From positions 14,072,393 through 14,136,392 of the forward strand of contig NC_083568.1 of the NCBI RefSeq assembly GCF_019925205.1: a stretch of 64,000 nucleotides of DNA, in the 5' to 3' direction. Positions 12,639 through 25,362 of this stretch are shown here, in pieces. Under the pieces are notes generated by a model, which was given only the letters and a program-made list of their open reading frames with translations, was not told the DNA's origin and did no database searches. Numbering within the stretch: the first letter of the stretch is position 1; each line of letters begins with the position of its first letter. A program made the position numbers and the translations under genes. The DNA comes from Metopolophium dirhodum. Lineage: Eukaryota > Arthropoda > Insecta > Hemiptera > Aphididae.

Positions 12639-12708
12639 CAGTAGTTACAATAGTAGGTATCTTCGTATCCTGACTATTCACAGCAAACAACAGGCACTCC
12701 ATTTTCAT
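12639..12708 (-). CDS. Candidate alternative first coding exon
   Basis: Two in-frame ATGs (12,708 and 12,702) open 23 codons, beginning MKMECLLFAVNSQDTK. They end ACT ACT G followed by a consensus donor, GTAAGATA. The single leftover G gives phase 1, exactly what the downstream zinc-finger exons need; with the 5,558-5,784 exon the junction codon would be GGA (Gly). Codon and base composition are less AT-biased than the flanks. It has no BTB similarity, so it would make a short, BTB-less finger protein or belong to another transcript. It could also be an internal exon, since an acceptor (TTTTTAG) lies about 22 bases upstream. Seen: ATG, open frame, donor, phase. Inferred: use as an exon. Confidence 0.4.
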
Positions 12709-13819
12709 AAAATTAGCACTTATAAAAACACTAAAAAGTTATTTTCTAAATAAATAATGAGATTATGAGTACATAAATATCCAACTAGAACGATGTGTGA
12801 TATTATTTCAATAACTGATTTTATTGTACATTGATAACAAATTTTTTTTAAATCATTTACAAAATAGTGAAAAAATTGAATTGTTAATTAAGGAGGTTTA
12901 AAAAATATAAACAAATTAGATAACTTGAGTTATAAAGTAGGTATTAAATGATTAACTGTATATTTGGTTCACATGGAAATAGTAAGATGAAGTAAAGTAA
13001 TGGCTAGGACAAGTTGGAATTTGTGATCTTGAATTTCATTAAATTTAATATGATCACCCTAGACCAGAGGTCACCAATTAATATTTTTGAAATGCCGCAT
13101 TAAGAATCTTGAAATTGTTTGCATGCCATCAAACTTGCAGATTGGTAAAAACCAATGAACAAAATGATAAATTACAACACTAGAAGGTATAATATTAAGT
13201 ATGAACAGTTTTTATTTTTTTTTTTTTTTGTCTGCGGGCCAGATAAAATGTGTGCGTATATTACATACCCACTCCTAAATAAAAACCAAAACTGATTTAG
13301 ATAATCACTTACATATATCAAAACAAACAATATAAAAATCTTATATAACTATTGACCATACATATAGAATTGATCACAGAATACATAAAACATTTTAAAG
13401 TTGGTTAGTGAAATTAATGTGTTTATATATTAAACCCATTTCAATGAAACAACGCATTTTAGCTTTCCAAATTTACAATTGATAGTAATAACAATTAATT
13501 TTGTGATTTGTTTTAAACTACCATAATTATATTTTAGGTCTAAAATATTTTAATTTCAATTGAATCGAAGTAACAAGTACCCATTAGTAATTTTCATATA
13601 CCTAAATTATTACTCGGGTTATTACTTTAACGGAAAGAGTTACTAACGACACTTAACTTTTTGTAAATGGTTTAAAACCAAAATTAATTTAAATGCATTA
13701 TTCTATTGTTTATTTATGTTCTAATTTCCACTATACATAATTTAATCACATATTTAATATAGTTTTAACATCCACAAAACACTACAAAATTAAAAAAAAG
13801 AACAATATGTAAACAACCA

Positions 13820-14120
13820 CTTCACTCAATTATTTATACAACCGATGTTCAATAATCCGGCGTTCACAAAACGGACTATTATTATTTAAAAATACAAAAT
13901 TGAAACTTCGTGTTCGCACACCGAGCAGCAAATCCAATTTTGCACTATAAACCGAAGAAAAACGTAATATAACTGGACGAAATCGAAAAATTATTACTGA
14001 AACTCAAACATAATGATAACAACGGATCACCATTCACATTCGCCATACAATATAGTTGATAATTCAAACGTGAGGTTATGTTATTATCTCCAACCTCTTA
14101 GAAATGGCGCCGAAATAAAA
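13820..14120 (-). promoter_or_regulatory. Possible promoter / 5' UTR island upstream of the 12.7-kb exon
   Basis: This stretch is richer in GC than its surroundings and includes CGGCGCCATTTC and a GAGGTT...AACCTC inverted pair (14,072-14,097). It lies about 1.2 kb upstream, on the minus strand, of the candidate first exon. A transcription start here would give a minus-strand message running toward the five leftmost finger exons. No core promoter element decides the point. Confidence 0.3.
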
Positions 14121-15534
14121 ACATACGCATAGGTAGTTTAATGTATGTATTGCGTTTTGTATCAATAAAGTTTAAATATTGATACAATAATTATTATAAA
14201 ATTAACCTAGATCTTTGCTAAGATATTATTTTATTTATATAATTTATTTACATTTACGTTATGCACTAAATTATTACTTTTGTACACATCGGTTTATATT
14301 TGATAATATTTCGAGTCATCGAGATTTGAGACGATTCCAGGGCATTCCAGGGCATCAAAAACAAAATGCGTAGACCTATAGTGGACTAATAGCGTACATA
14401 GGATTTTTTTCAATGAGGGATAATATACAGTTTTGAATATACATTCAGTATACACATATTATATTCATATTATTATATACATGTTGTATCGTGTACAAAA
14501 TTTGGTTTCCGAGGGGGGGGGGGAGGGGTCGCCAACCGTAGATACATCACTGCATAGCGTGTAACCTAATAGGTGACCAAAACCCTGTTTCGACAAGTAG
14601 TACTGCCGCCAAATGTAGGCTATTTTATATTTAACCAAAACCAACTAACTTCAAATTGCTTAAACTCCGAAACTATAATAATAACACGACCAATTTTCAT
14701 TTGCACCATCGTTTTCAGTGTTGAAAAGTAGAAACCTATATAAGATTGAAAAACAATAACATAATATAGGGTGCTCAATATATTAGGAATATCGTTAAAA
14801 ACTGCACTACCTAGTGGTCAGTGGATAACTTATCATCTTTTCAGTTTTCCATTTTCGATTAATAAAGGTAATTAATACGCTAACGTCGAACACACGCAAC
14901 CATAAACACGATGAATAGCGAGACCGAATGACCGATAATTGATTAACATTTAACACTAATCGTAGTAATTTTTACGTTATCAGTTATCATATTGATCTCA
15001 CCGGTATCTCAAGGTACAATAAATGCTCGAAATTATTTGTATACTGTATATAGAATCAATTATAGTTTGTTTTTCCCATAGTATCACCTATATGGTTCGA
15101 ACGTTGCAATTTTGAATATTTTTATTGCATTATGGCCAGCCACATCTTACGCGTTACGCAACGGAAAGCCAAAATAAAATAAAATAACGTGCGTGGAGTA
15201 TACTCCTGTCTACTGTATAGCGTGCAGCGGCTACTAGATAATACGACCTAGTAGGTTTTTATTTAGGCGATATAAGTATATAACAGTATAACACAAAGGA
15301 AAAATTTAATCATAAATAACACATTGAGGAAAATATAATAGAAAAAATAGTGATTTCCCAGAGGTTACAGTATGAGTTATATACAAATGAAAAATTTAAA
15401 AACAAGAGAAAGGCAATTTAAAAAAGGTGGGTAAGTGGATGTCGCTCTGCTGTACAGTAGGTTACAAATGGGTCACTGTAATGGATGGTGTTAAATTTGA
15501 ATTCAATGATATAATATCATTGTATAAGAAAAAC
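14121..15534. other. Repeat-fragment spacer
   Basis: Contains a G-tract element end (about 14,510-14,560), a short direct repeat of CCAGGGCATT (14,337-14,356), and the second copy (15,052-15,125) of the repeat at 7,583-7,656. At 15,460-15,530 GGGTCACTGTAATGGATG is repeated at about 20,687 (GGGTGACCGTAATGGATG). No gene found. Confidence 0.5.
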
Positions 15535-17822
15535 GATTCAGAGCGAAAACGGTCAGTCAGCCTATGATATTACCAAGTATATTTGATGATATTATTGTGA
15601 ATAAAGTAATTTATATAATATAACCTATTAACGTGGAGCCTTGTTTTAAATTTTCAATCCTTAGCCATAAAAGTTAAACATTTTATACATTTTTAACTAC
15701 AAAATAATTAATAAATTATAAATTTGATAAATGTTGTCAAAATTTGAACATTAAATGCTTATAAAAAAAAATTGTCCCTATGTATTTTTAATATATTTCA
15801 ACTGATATTAGAACAATATATCAGAAGCCTTATATTAATTTTTCACGCTTTTTACCCAACAAATAAAATTTGATTGATATTTATAGAAAAAAAAACTAAA
15901 AAAATTGAAAACTGACAATGTCCGTTAACAGCTCAAAAAGAGTCAAAATATTTTCAAAATTTTATGGTGAATAGAAAATGCTAATATAAACATTCAGTGA
16001 AATTTTCAAGTATCCACAGTCATTCGTTTTTTAATTACAATAACATAAGAAAATTGTTACATGAGAAATCGAGTGAATATCAAATGTTGTAAAAATATAA
16101 ATTTCAGACGCTCATAAAAATTTAATTTAAGTTTCTTGTAGACATTTTTTATTTTGATAAAGGTAGACAAACTTATGAGTAATCTTGTATAATATTTTCA
16201 AATCTTAGATTTAAGAAGAAAATTTTTTATGAATTCTCAACTCAAAATAATTTGCTAATTTTCGTGATTTTTCCGTATTTTGTCAAAATTTGAACTTTAA
16301 ATGCTTATAAATAAAAACTGTGACTAAGGATTTTTAATTTTTTTCATCTGCCTTTGAAACAATAACCTAGGAGCCTTCTATACAATTTTCAAGCTTTTTT
16401 ACTCAACAGGTAAAATTTTATTGATATTTATAGAAAAAAAATTTAAAAAAACTGAAAACTGACAATGTCCGTAAATAGTTCAAAAAAAGTCAAATTATTT
16501 TCAAAATTGTATTGTGTATAGAAAATGCAAATATAAACAACCAGTGAAAATTTCATGCATCTACGGTCATTTGTTTTAGAGTTACACCAATAACCAAAAT
16601 CGATTTTGTTAAAAATCGATTTTGCGTAAAAATTCCCGTTTTTCCTTAATTTTTCTTTTGTTTTTCACATCGCTTTTGAAAACTACTGGGAAATTAAAAT
16701 TTTGACCTCCCCAATGCACCAACGATATTCACTTTCCCATCGAACAAGATACTGAAGTCGAAAATCGAAGCATTATTTCGACTACTTATCGTGTACACAG
16801 ACACAAAAATAAAAAAATAAAAAAAAATAAAAAAAAAATAAAAAAAAAAACACACATCATTGTAAAATCAATACATTCATCGTTTCACTCAGAATCTAAA
16901 AAATAAAAAATAAAAATGTCTGTAAACAGCTTAAAATGAGTCAAAATATATTGAACAATTTATCAAGTATAGCAATTAATAAAACTAATATATTATGATA
17001 TAAATTTCAAGTTTCTACGGTTATACGTTATTGAATTACAACAAAATAAGAAAATCCTTAGGTATATGAGAAATCGAGTAAATATCCAATGTTGAACCAA
17101 TTTGAATTTCAAACGCTCATAAAAATATAATTTGACTTTCTTATAGACATTTTTTTTTTTGATAAATGAAGATAATCTTATAAGGAATCTTAGATTTAAA
17201 AAGAAAAATTTTTAGGAATTTCTAGCTCAAAATAATTTGCACATTTTCGTGATTTTTAGGCCTTTTTCAAAATTTCAACTTTAAATGCTTATAAAAAAAA
17301 AAATTGTGACTGGATTTTTAATATTTTTCAAATGTCATTATAACAATCTATTAAGAGTCTTGTATTAAATGTTCAAGCTTTGTTACCCCCAAAAAAAACT
17401 AAAAAAACTGAAAATTGATAATGTCCGTAAACAGCTCAAAACAAGTCAAAATAATTTGAATATTTTATGGTATATAGCAATTGCTAATATAAATGTTCAG
17501 TGAAAATATCATGAATCTATGTTGACTTGTTTAGAGTTAAGCCAAAAACCAAAATCGATTTTGTCAAAAACCAATTTTGAGTAAAAATTCACGCTTTTTC
17601 GAATTTTTTATTTTTCCCGGGGCTTTTGAAAACTATTGGGAATTTTAAATTTTGACCTCCCGAATGTACCAACTAGATTCACTTTTCCATCGAAAAAGAT
17701 ACTGTTGAAGAAAATCAAAGCAGTCTTACTGCCCCAAACCGTGATAAGACAAAAAAAAAAAAAATTTAAAAAAAGAAACACATCATTGTAAAATCAATAA
17801 ATTCATGGTCCGCTCAGAACCT
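15535..17822. repeat. Dispersed repeat with internal tandem units of about 0.5 kb
   Basis: GATTCAGAGCGAAAACG at 15,535 is roughly complementary to CGTTTCACTCAGAATC at 16,881-16,896, like terminal inverted repeats. A degenerate copy of that right end recurs near 17,811. Inside, the motif TGTCCGTAAACAGCTCAAAA appears in variant form near 15,919, 16,466, 16,918 and 17,422, marking about 0.5-kb units. Each block ends in an A-rich tail followed by CACACATCAT. Other pieces lie at 18,930-19,126, 20,640-20,820 and, inverted, 21,400-22,092. No enzyme is encoded; the class is undetermined. Confidence 0.7.
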
Positions 17823-18225
17823 AAAACTCTAGAAAGTTATATGAATGTTGATATTAAATAGGTAGCCCTACATTTGAGTATAATTAGGTAGGTATATATA
17901 ACAGCTTAGGTAGGTGTTGATTGATTTCTAAGATAGGTATTACTCATAATAGAGTATCGCGCATCATATTTTTAATTTGGAATAGATATTTTTTTATAAT
18001 AATAAACAAATTTAAATCTAATATTTATTACACTGACAGTACATGTTGAAAACTGTACACAAACTGAGGAACATTATTTTTAAAATTATTATTCTTAATA
18101 AATAACAACACTTGTAATGATGAACGGAAATCAGTATTCTTAAACACAAAATTCGATACCGTGATTTTCTGTTTTTGTCTAACATGCGCAACATAGTATT
18201 TTAGACGTGTTTTTTGCCAAACATT

Positions 18226-18496
18226 CCAATTGATCTACTGAAGCGATAAGAATTCTGAAAACAGATATGAATTTGACGTCAAGTCTACTTGTAATCGACT
18301 TTCCCACATGTTTGATATTATTCCCCAAATTCCTATAAATGTCATATTAAAAAAGAGTATTTAAAAATTGTCGTATTTTAATTTTGGAGAAGTTAAAATC
18401 AAAAAATTAAAAATGTGGGAATGTCGATTTCAAGTAGACTTGACGACAAATTCAAATCTGTTTTTAGAATTCTTATCGCTTCATTAGATCGATTGG
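18226..18496. mobile_element. Fold-back element with about 84-base arms
   Basis: The left arm CCAATTGATCTACTGAAGCG... is matched by the complement of ...CGCTTCATTAGATCGATTGG ending at 18,496. Only about ten differences separate the arms over some 84 bases, and a loop of about 100 bases lies between them. Just outside the left arm, ATGCGCAACATAG resembles the inner motif of the 11,255 and 51,230 elements. At 18,503 a separate G-tract element end (CAGTGGCGTAGTTACGGGG) abuts it. Confidence 0.7.
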
Positions 18497-18502
18497 TATG
18501 AT

Positions 18503-18570
18503 CAGTGGCGTAGTTACGGGGGGGGTGTAAGGGGTTTCCACCCCCCCCCCCCCTACACCAAAAAAAAAAA
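18503..18570. mobile_element. hAT-like element end with G/C tracts
   Basis: CAGTGGCGTAGTTACGGGGG followed by a C-tract is a typical left end of a hAT-like MITE. A similar end, CAGTGGCGGATCCAACGGGG, is at about 22,097. No complete right partner was identified. Confidence 0.4.
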
Positions 18571-18929
18571 CAAATCTTTTTTATATTGGTTAGAATTTTA
18601 AATAATAGATAGGTAAATAATACTAGTACAAATTAACATGTGTAATATTATTATTACTATATATTATATTAATATAGTTATAGAAATTATTCGAGTGTTT
18701 ACACTTCTGAGTTTTATTTTAAGAAAATCAATTATAAAATCGACGAAAACAGCGATAACGACCTCCATAAAAATGATCTAAATATTAAGACTCTTGAAAC
18801 CTGTATACCTTCTTCATCTTTTACTTCGGTTGATATAAGAATTAATGACATAACATATTTTGTTAACCATGTATTGTCTCATAGTGAAATTCATACAGTT
18901 ATAAATAGTATATGGACACCAGATATAAC

Positions 18930-19126
18930 GTTTAATTTTCCTATACAAATTTTTACTTTTGACCCCCCAAAGTACCAACTATGGATTTACTTTCCTATCA
19001 GAAAAGTTACTGTTGAAGAAAATCCAAGCACTTTTACTGTCCTAAAAGGTGATGACAGACACAAAAAAAAAAAATTAAAAAAAAAATTAAAAAAAAAAAA
19101 CACACATCATCGTTTCGCTCAGAATC
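18930..19126. repeat. Partial copy of the 15.5-kb dispersed repeat
   Basis: The block from TTTTTACTTTTGACCCCCCA through an A-rich tail to CATCATCGTTTCGCTCAGAA parallels the right end of the 15,535-16,896 element. It yields a plus-strand open frame (18,874-19,140) ending in lysine-rich nonsense from the A-tract; I do not regard it as a gene. Confidence 0.6.
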
Positions 19127-20639
19127 TAAAAAGTCACTGATATAACCAAAAATAGCACTTTTAAATTAAATATTCGCAATCATGATAACATACCTATATT
19201 AACTAGTAATAAGTACACTGAACCAAATATCACTAGTATAAATAATAATATGCAATTATCAATTTTTAATAAATATACATTTATTGAAATAATAATAATT
19301 TTATTAGTTATACAAAAATATTATAAAATTAATTAATAATGTGTTTATAATAATAAATTGGGTTTGTAGAATTTAGAAAATATTTAGGTAATAAATTAAT
19401 AAATTAAAATTTTAAAATGGAACTTTTTTTATTATTTTGATCAAATAGATTATTAATTTAATAAACATTATGTTCAAAATAACAATTTGGTTTTTAGATC
19501 TTACAAAATATTAAAGTTATTATTTAACAAAATATAGTTGAACAATTAATACAGATTTTATTAATTTAAAAATGTATAGTATTAAATTTATAGATATTAT
19601 GTTTAAAATAACAATTCGGCTCAATACTTCTATATATTTTCATAACCAATTAACTTATGTCTTCAAACATCGAGATTGGGCATAAATTATTAAAAAGTAT
19701 TACGTATATAACCCCTTAAAAAGCGGAAGTGTGGAGTAGATCTCTTAAGAAACCGGCACATGCCCGTAAACAGCATGCTTGTAAACAATTATTTTGCGGG
19801 AAAAAGAAATTCATACCTATACACAAATACTAAAGAAGACAATAATTTCCGTCGTACCTACCGTTTTTCCAATTGTTATCATTGAAACAAAAAAATTATT
19901 GTTGTTTAAAATCCGTTTTTATGTTTTTTTCAAATTTCAATAACTTTTTTTTGTACCTTACTTCATAAAAGTTATGATGTTCGCGGTAAATTATGAATTC
20001 AGTATTTTAGATAATAATCTTTTTAAATTGTATATTCTGAAGTACATTAAAGCTGTACCTACCTAAATGAAAAAAATGAAACTAAGGATTACGAGGAGTC
20101 GCTTAATTTGAAGGTAAGTATGGTATTATTATTACTTATATCTTATACTATACTAGTTAGTAGTAACTAATAACTATTAAGTTTTAATACTAGTGGTACC
20201 TGTAATATTATTTTAAACCTTATCCAGATACCTACATTATTTTTCTAATAATTAAGTATGTGAGATTGTACGTATTCTCTGGAAATCTGAATCAGTTATA
20301 ATGATTTCCATATTTTAGTCTATTAGCTAATCATCTTACTACAGATATAGTAGGTACGCAAATTATATTAAGTATATGAAAGTTTTACTGCGAAAACTAT
20401 GGTTTACTTATTTTAGATATCAATAATGGCATATTACGAGAAAAGTCTAATGAGATCGCAAAATAAGACTTCAACCATTTTCTACTCATACATTCAAAAT
20501 TATAGACCAGCTAGCCATTACTCCAAAGTTTGACATCGAATAGAACGTTTCTCTAGTTTCTTTGCTCTCTGCAAGGACATAAATTTCAATAGCAATAACA
20601 TTCTACTAGATTTTATAGCGGTTAAGCGGAAGTCGCTCT
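19127..20639. other. AT-rich spacer
   Basis: No gene, RNA gene or finger motif seen on either strand. A slightly GC-richer patch lies at about 19,700-19,800. Confidence 0.5.
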
Positions 20640-20820
20640 ACTGTAAACTGTACAGTTTGTAGTGTACTAATTATTAGTGTACAAGTGGGTGACCGTAATG
20701 GATGATGTTAAATTTGAATTCAATGATATAATATTACATAATATCATTGTATATTTGTATATGAAAAATAATTCTGAGAGGAGACGGGTTGTCAACCTAC
20801 ATAGGATATTTGATACCTAT
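20640..20820. repeat. Partial copy of the dispersed repeat's left end
   Basis: GGTGACCGTAATGGATGATG followed by TTAAATTTGAATTCAATGAT corresponds to 15,472-15,512. ATTCTGAGAGGAGACGGG corresponds to the GATTCAGAGCGAAAACG end. The right part of the element is absent. Confidence 0.6.
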
Positions 20821-21399
20821 AAGTATTATATTGTATATTTATATTGTTATTATTTTCACACAGTAGGTAAGTTGAATTATTATTATTTGTATAATATCAT
20901 ATGTGTATATAATAATATACCTAATTCCATAGACCTATAAACTAATGGACAGCGCATTCCACTCCGCCCTGACATCAATGCTAGGAGGTCATATAACTTA
21001 ACCGAGAGTGAAAGAACATAAAGTAGTGATTAGTGAATGAGCACCGCATTATTAGGAACTGTATGCATTGTAAGAACGGCCCTAAGTTTCTTTTCTCCCT
21101 CACTCTATATCGTACCCCTGACTTCTCTCTCTAAGCGCAATATATATTTCAATAAAATTGTTTATTATAATAATTTATAAAATTAGAAAGAACGCAATCA
21201 CTCTTTATGTGATCCCCATACTAATTAAAAAAAGTATGTTAACTTTTTTAAAACTATTTTTTCCATAATATTAACTTTTAACTTCTCGAATTAAATGTAT
21301 GATTTGTTAACTGTTTACTTATCGATCATGTGTCCTCTTAACTCAACTTAGCTTGAGTTAATTATTTTCATAACTGTCCTCTTTTGGGTCAAAAGTAAA

Positions 21400-22092
21400 A
21401 ATTTCCCAGTAACGCCGTGAAAAACAAAAGAAAATTTAATAAAAAACGGGAATTTCTACACAAAATTGGTTTTTGACAAAATCGATTTTTGTTTTTGGTC
21501 TAACTCTAACAAAATGACAGTAGACACATGAAATGTTCACTGAATGTTTATATTAATATTTTCTATATACGATCGAACATTTTGACTTGTTTTGAACTGT
21601 TTATGAACATGTTCAGTTTTCAATTTTTTTCGTTTATTTGTTGTCAAAAACCTTGAAAATTTAATAGACGGCTCGTAATATATTGTTACAAAGGCAATTG
21701 AAAAATATTAATAATACATATTCACCAATTTTTTTTTTATAAGCATTTCAAGTTCAAATTTTGACAAAATATGTAAAAATCACAAAAATGGGCAAATTAT
21801 TTTGAGTTAGGATTTCCAAAAATGTTTTTTTTAAATTTAATTTAAAAAAAAATGTTTACCTGTAAGTCAAATAAATTTTTATGAACGTTTGTAGTTCAAA
21901 TTTTTACAAGATTAGATAATCACTCTATTTCTCATGTAAATATTTTCTTATTTTGCTGTAATTCAAAAACGAATAACTGTAGGTCTGTAGGTACTTGACA
22001 TTTACACCATATGTTTATTTTATCAATTTCTATACTTGATAAAATTTTCAAAATATTTTGACTCATTTTGAGCTGTTTACGGACACTGTACT
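21400..22092. repeat. Inverted copy of the dispersed repeat
   Basis: The complement of this block carries the same units as 16.0-17.6 kb: AACCAATTTTGTGTAGAAAT, the AAAATCGATTTT motif and two TGTCCGTAAACAGCTC-like motifs (about 21,590 and 22,075). It ends against a G-tract hAT-like end (CAGTGGCGGATCCAACGGGG). Confidence 0.6.
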
Positions 22093-23079
22093 ATCCAGTG
22101 GCGGATCCAACGGGGGGGGGGGGGCAGGTGCCTCACCCCTCTCCCCCGACATCTTCAACAGACTCATCTTTTTACTTACAGAAATATTTTAAAGTGTGTA
22201 ATGCATTATAGTTAATTACTCAATCTATTTATCTCTTTTTGAAAACCGTTAGGAATGTTATTGGAATGAAAACATTTACAATAATTGCATATTATATTAT
22301 ATTATATTATTATTATTGTATTTATGGCTTAGAAGATTTTTTTTAGGTACTGCATTAAAAAAAATGTGTACCCAGGGCAGCAATATCTTAAATACGCGTA
22401 CACCACTGTTGTTATGTAAAACCACCTTGGATGGGTCTCTAAATCTCAAATAGGTAACTAAAACTTCAAAACGAAGTCCGACCGCCGAACCTCCAAATTC
22501 TAACTTCACAATCGTTGTCAGCAATAAATACATGGCATAAAAAATGGTTTCCTAGCCAAAGTGAATTTATGCCCGTGTATTTTATCACATAACTTTTTAA
22601 TTTAAAATGTAAGTAGGGGCTAAGGCCGGTAGGGTGGAAAAAAAAGCAATACTGTTTTTAAAACTTATTACAAAATTAGTCCATAACGACTACATGTAAT
22701 AAGTAATCGACGGTACCTAATAACTAACATCTTAGTAATGATATAATGTTATATGTTATACACTTATACAATTATACCCATCCAGCGCGACGGTACTGGC
22801 GCGAAGCTAAGTAAAAAAAAATAGCGGAGTAGCCACTAACGTATCATAAGTCATAACAGAAGCTAGAGTACCATTGAAAAAACGTCTTAATTTATGTCAA
22901 TCCATTATCAAGCTCTACAGGACAAACGGCTGAACATAAAAAGTCGTATAAGGTATCAATCGATCAGGAATATTGTGCAGATGGGAACAGAGGAACTCGC
23001 TAGCAGATTGGTTAGATGGTTTATAAGTTATAAACAAAAAATGTTCAAGTACTTTTAAGACCGATTTGGCGTATGGAAC
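22093..23079. other. Repeat-fragment spacer
   Basis: Begins with a hAT-like element end and its G-tract, followed by a short TATTA/TTA microsatellite (about 22,288-22,318). A minus-strand open frame at 22,297-22,533 has no acceptor in the array's phase and no recognisable domain. Confidence 0.45.
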
Positions 23080-23275
23080 GAAAATATCGTAAATGTCTCC
23101 CGACCCACCGCTTATCGATCCCCACTACTCTCATCGCGACGACATTGCGACGGCGCGGTCTCTCGGATGCCGGTCGCCGGCAATCATTTCGTATTTTCGT
23201 GTATTGCTGATGACTCAACGACTGTGATTGTTTAGTGAATTCGTGATCCAGCGCAACGGTATTATAATATTATTA
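23080..23275. promoter_or_regulatory. CpG-rich island, possible promoter
   Basis: CGCGACGACATTGCGACGGC and TCGCCGGCAATC sit in a block whose GC content is strikingly above the region. TTATCGAT (23,113) is close to the DRE/DREF core known from insect housekeeping promoters. Orientation cannot be determined. A minus-strand start would precede the five leftmost finger exons; a plus-strand start would drive an unknown transcript. No coding frame was recognised inside it. Confidence 0.35.
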
Positions 23276-25362
23276 TATGCTGAAAACTTGGAACAATTTT
23301 AATAATAAAATAAACAATCTACAGGTGATTAATTCATTACCCGTGGCAACAATTAAGATCGATGACAAATCATATTAAGAGCATATATTATGTGATTTGC
23401 CATCATGGTCCATCTATGACTCAAGTCTCAAGCCCATTACACATCAATTATTAAACATAATAATAGAAAACGATAATGCGGATAATGTATATTAACTTGT
23501 TTCCAGCGATTATTAGATGTGGTATATTACCGGGACTCAACAAAATTAAAAACGGATGGTCAACACGCATTTACTAGTATAATATTTATTTATTGTGCGT
23601 GCTCTTAAGTTTAGTATTTAGTTTTTGAATTAATGTTGGTTTAGTTAAGATAAAGTGTTAAAAATGCCGAAGTTTAAACCATCGTTTTCTTATCGGTTGC
23701 GTGGTTGCATGCCTATGTTTAGGCTCCTTGTTTAGGAGCATTTCTTAGTAAAGTTTTGGTTTCTTTTAGAGCACTTTTTGATAGTTTTAGATCATTGAAA
23801 TCCGGCCCTACTCATGACTATAATTTATAAGTTAATAACTAATGAATATTATGTACCTACCTGTGTTTACAGTGAAACATTACAAACTCGATATTTTTCT
23901 GAAATTTTACATGTGACAGCCGGCAAGTAAGTGATAGTGAGTTGTAATGAAGCATAAGGCAGTGGTTTTGAATAGGTAAATATTTACCTTATCTCTCTGA
24001 CCAAGGCACGACTTGTGTTGTTAGCTTTAATAAGAGTGAATTGACCTATTTTTAAACCTAAATGTTAGAATTTTTTCCATGGTATACGATCATTTGACGT
24101 TGTAGATAATCGGGCGATACACAAACGACACAAAAACCAAAAATCGAGCGAAGCGCAACTGTCTTACAAATGAAGAATAAATTACTAGAATATATTAATG
24201 AATTATCTATAATAATGATGTGCTGATGTGCTATGTGCAAACGATGCATGGCTAAAAATTTGACAAAGAATATCGTCGATATCGATATGACGATATGTAA
24301 ATATGTAAAGTAGGCCTATATGATACATAAATTACATGAACAAATTCACAGTGCTGAGTGCAGTATGCCAGTATAATTTAATATACCTACCTATTCGGAT
24401 TTACGCATTTATACATATCAACATATTATAGCATATTTTGATCTGTGGCACTGATAAATCTTAAAATCTGTCACAGAATAATTAAATATTCTTATTTTTA
24501 TTTTATGGTAAGTATAAGTCTTAGTTCTAGCCTGGCAATACTCCATTGTAAAGTAATGACTGTAACAGTTATTATAATTTATAAGAGGCGCATTTGTGAA
24601 AAATATAATTCTGAAGTACCCATAAATTATAATATGATAATTGTGATTTATAACTTTATAATTAGGGCTCGCAGCCCTCAGGTGAATAAATTATATTATT
24701 ATGTACAATGTATTTGAAAGTCATTTTTCATTATAGAAACCTAATTATAAGATTCATATTATCATAATCATATACGAAAATTAAGTTAGGCCTGATAGGT
24801 ATGCAATAAAGCAGCCTCGCGCGGCCGTATCAATGTCATTTAGTCCACAAAAATACGCTGTACTGGAATATAATGTTTCTGTTCAGTAGAACCCACTAAA
24901 TTTGATAATTTTTTTACCAAAAAAATAGAGGGTAATATTATATTCTACAGACTACAAGCCGCATTAAGCTCCGTTTTTCAATATTTTAATCTCAAACTTT
25001 ATAATATGTCATCAAAAAAATCCAATTTTAAGCTTTTTTTTACAAATTATATAATATATTATACTATTCTTTGAAATAAAATAAAAAATGAGGAGAGTTT
25101 AATGCGGCCTGTAGAAAGTCTTCTTCTTTCAGATATAAAAAAAGTTATTAAAATCGGACAATTCTACGAGGCCTGAGAAGTGAGAATTATTTCTGTAATT
25201 TTTTTTCGATATAATAAACCGCATCAACCCCCTCTAAATAGGTATCGCCGTATCGGACAGTAGATTAGTGGAAATTAAGGAGGCAAGTAAAATATAAAAT
25301 ATAATTTTAAAAGAATTGCGGAAAATTTGAAAATTCGGCAACCAGACCCCTTAATGTGAGAT
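23276..25362. other. AT-rich spacer, no gene recognised
   Basis: Short open frames (24,058-24,249 minus; 24,445-24,717 plus) have no family signature, no matching splice sites and composition like their surroundings. Nothing else is supportable. Confidence 0.5.

Noticed and set aside
13060..13250. Possible hAT-like element starting CCAGAGGTCACCAA
   Set aside because: Only one end recognisable; no complementary right end or target duplication found.
18874..19140. Plus-strand open frame with a lysine-rich end
   Set aside because: Lies in a dispersed repeat copy; the lysines come from its A-rich tail.
22297..22533. Minus-strand open frame of 78 codons
   Set aside because: Begins in unique DNA and ends in a microsatellite; no acceptor in phase and no domain.
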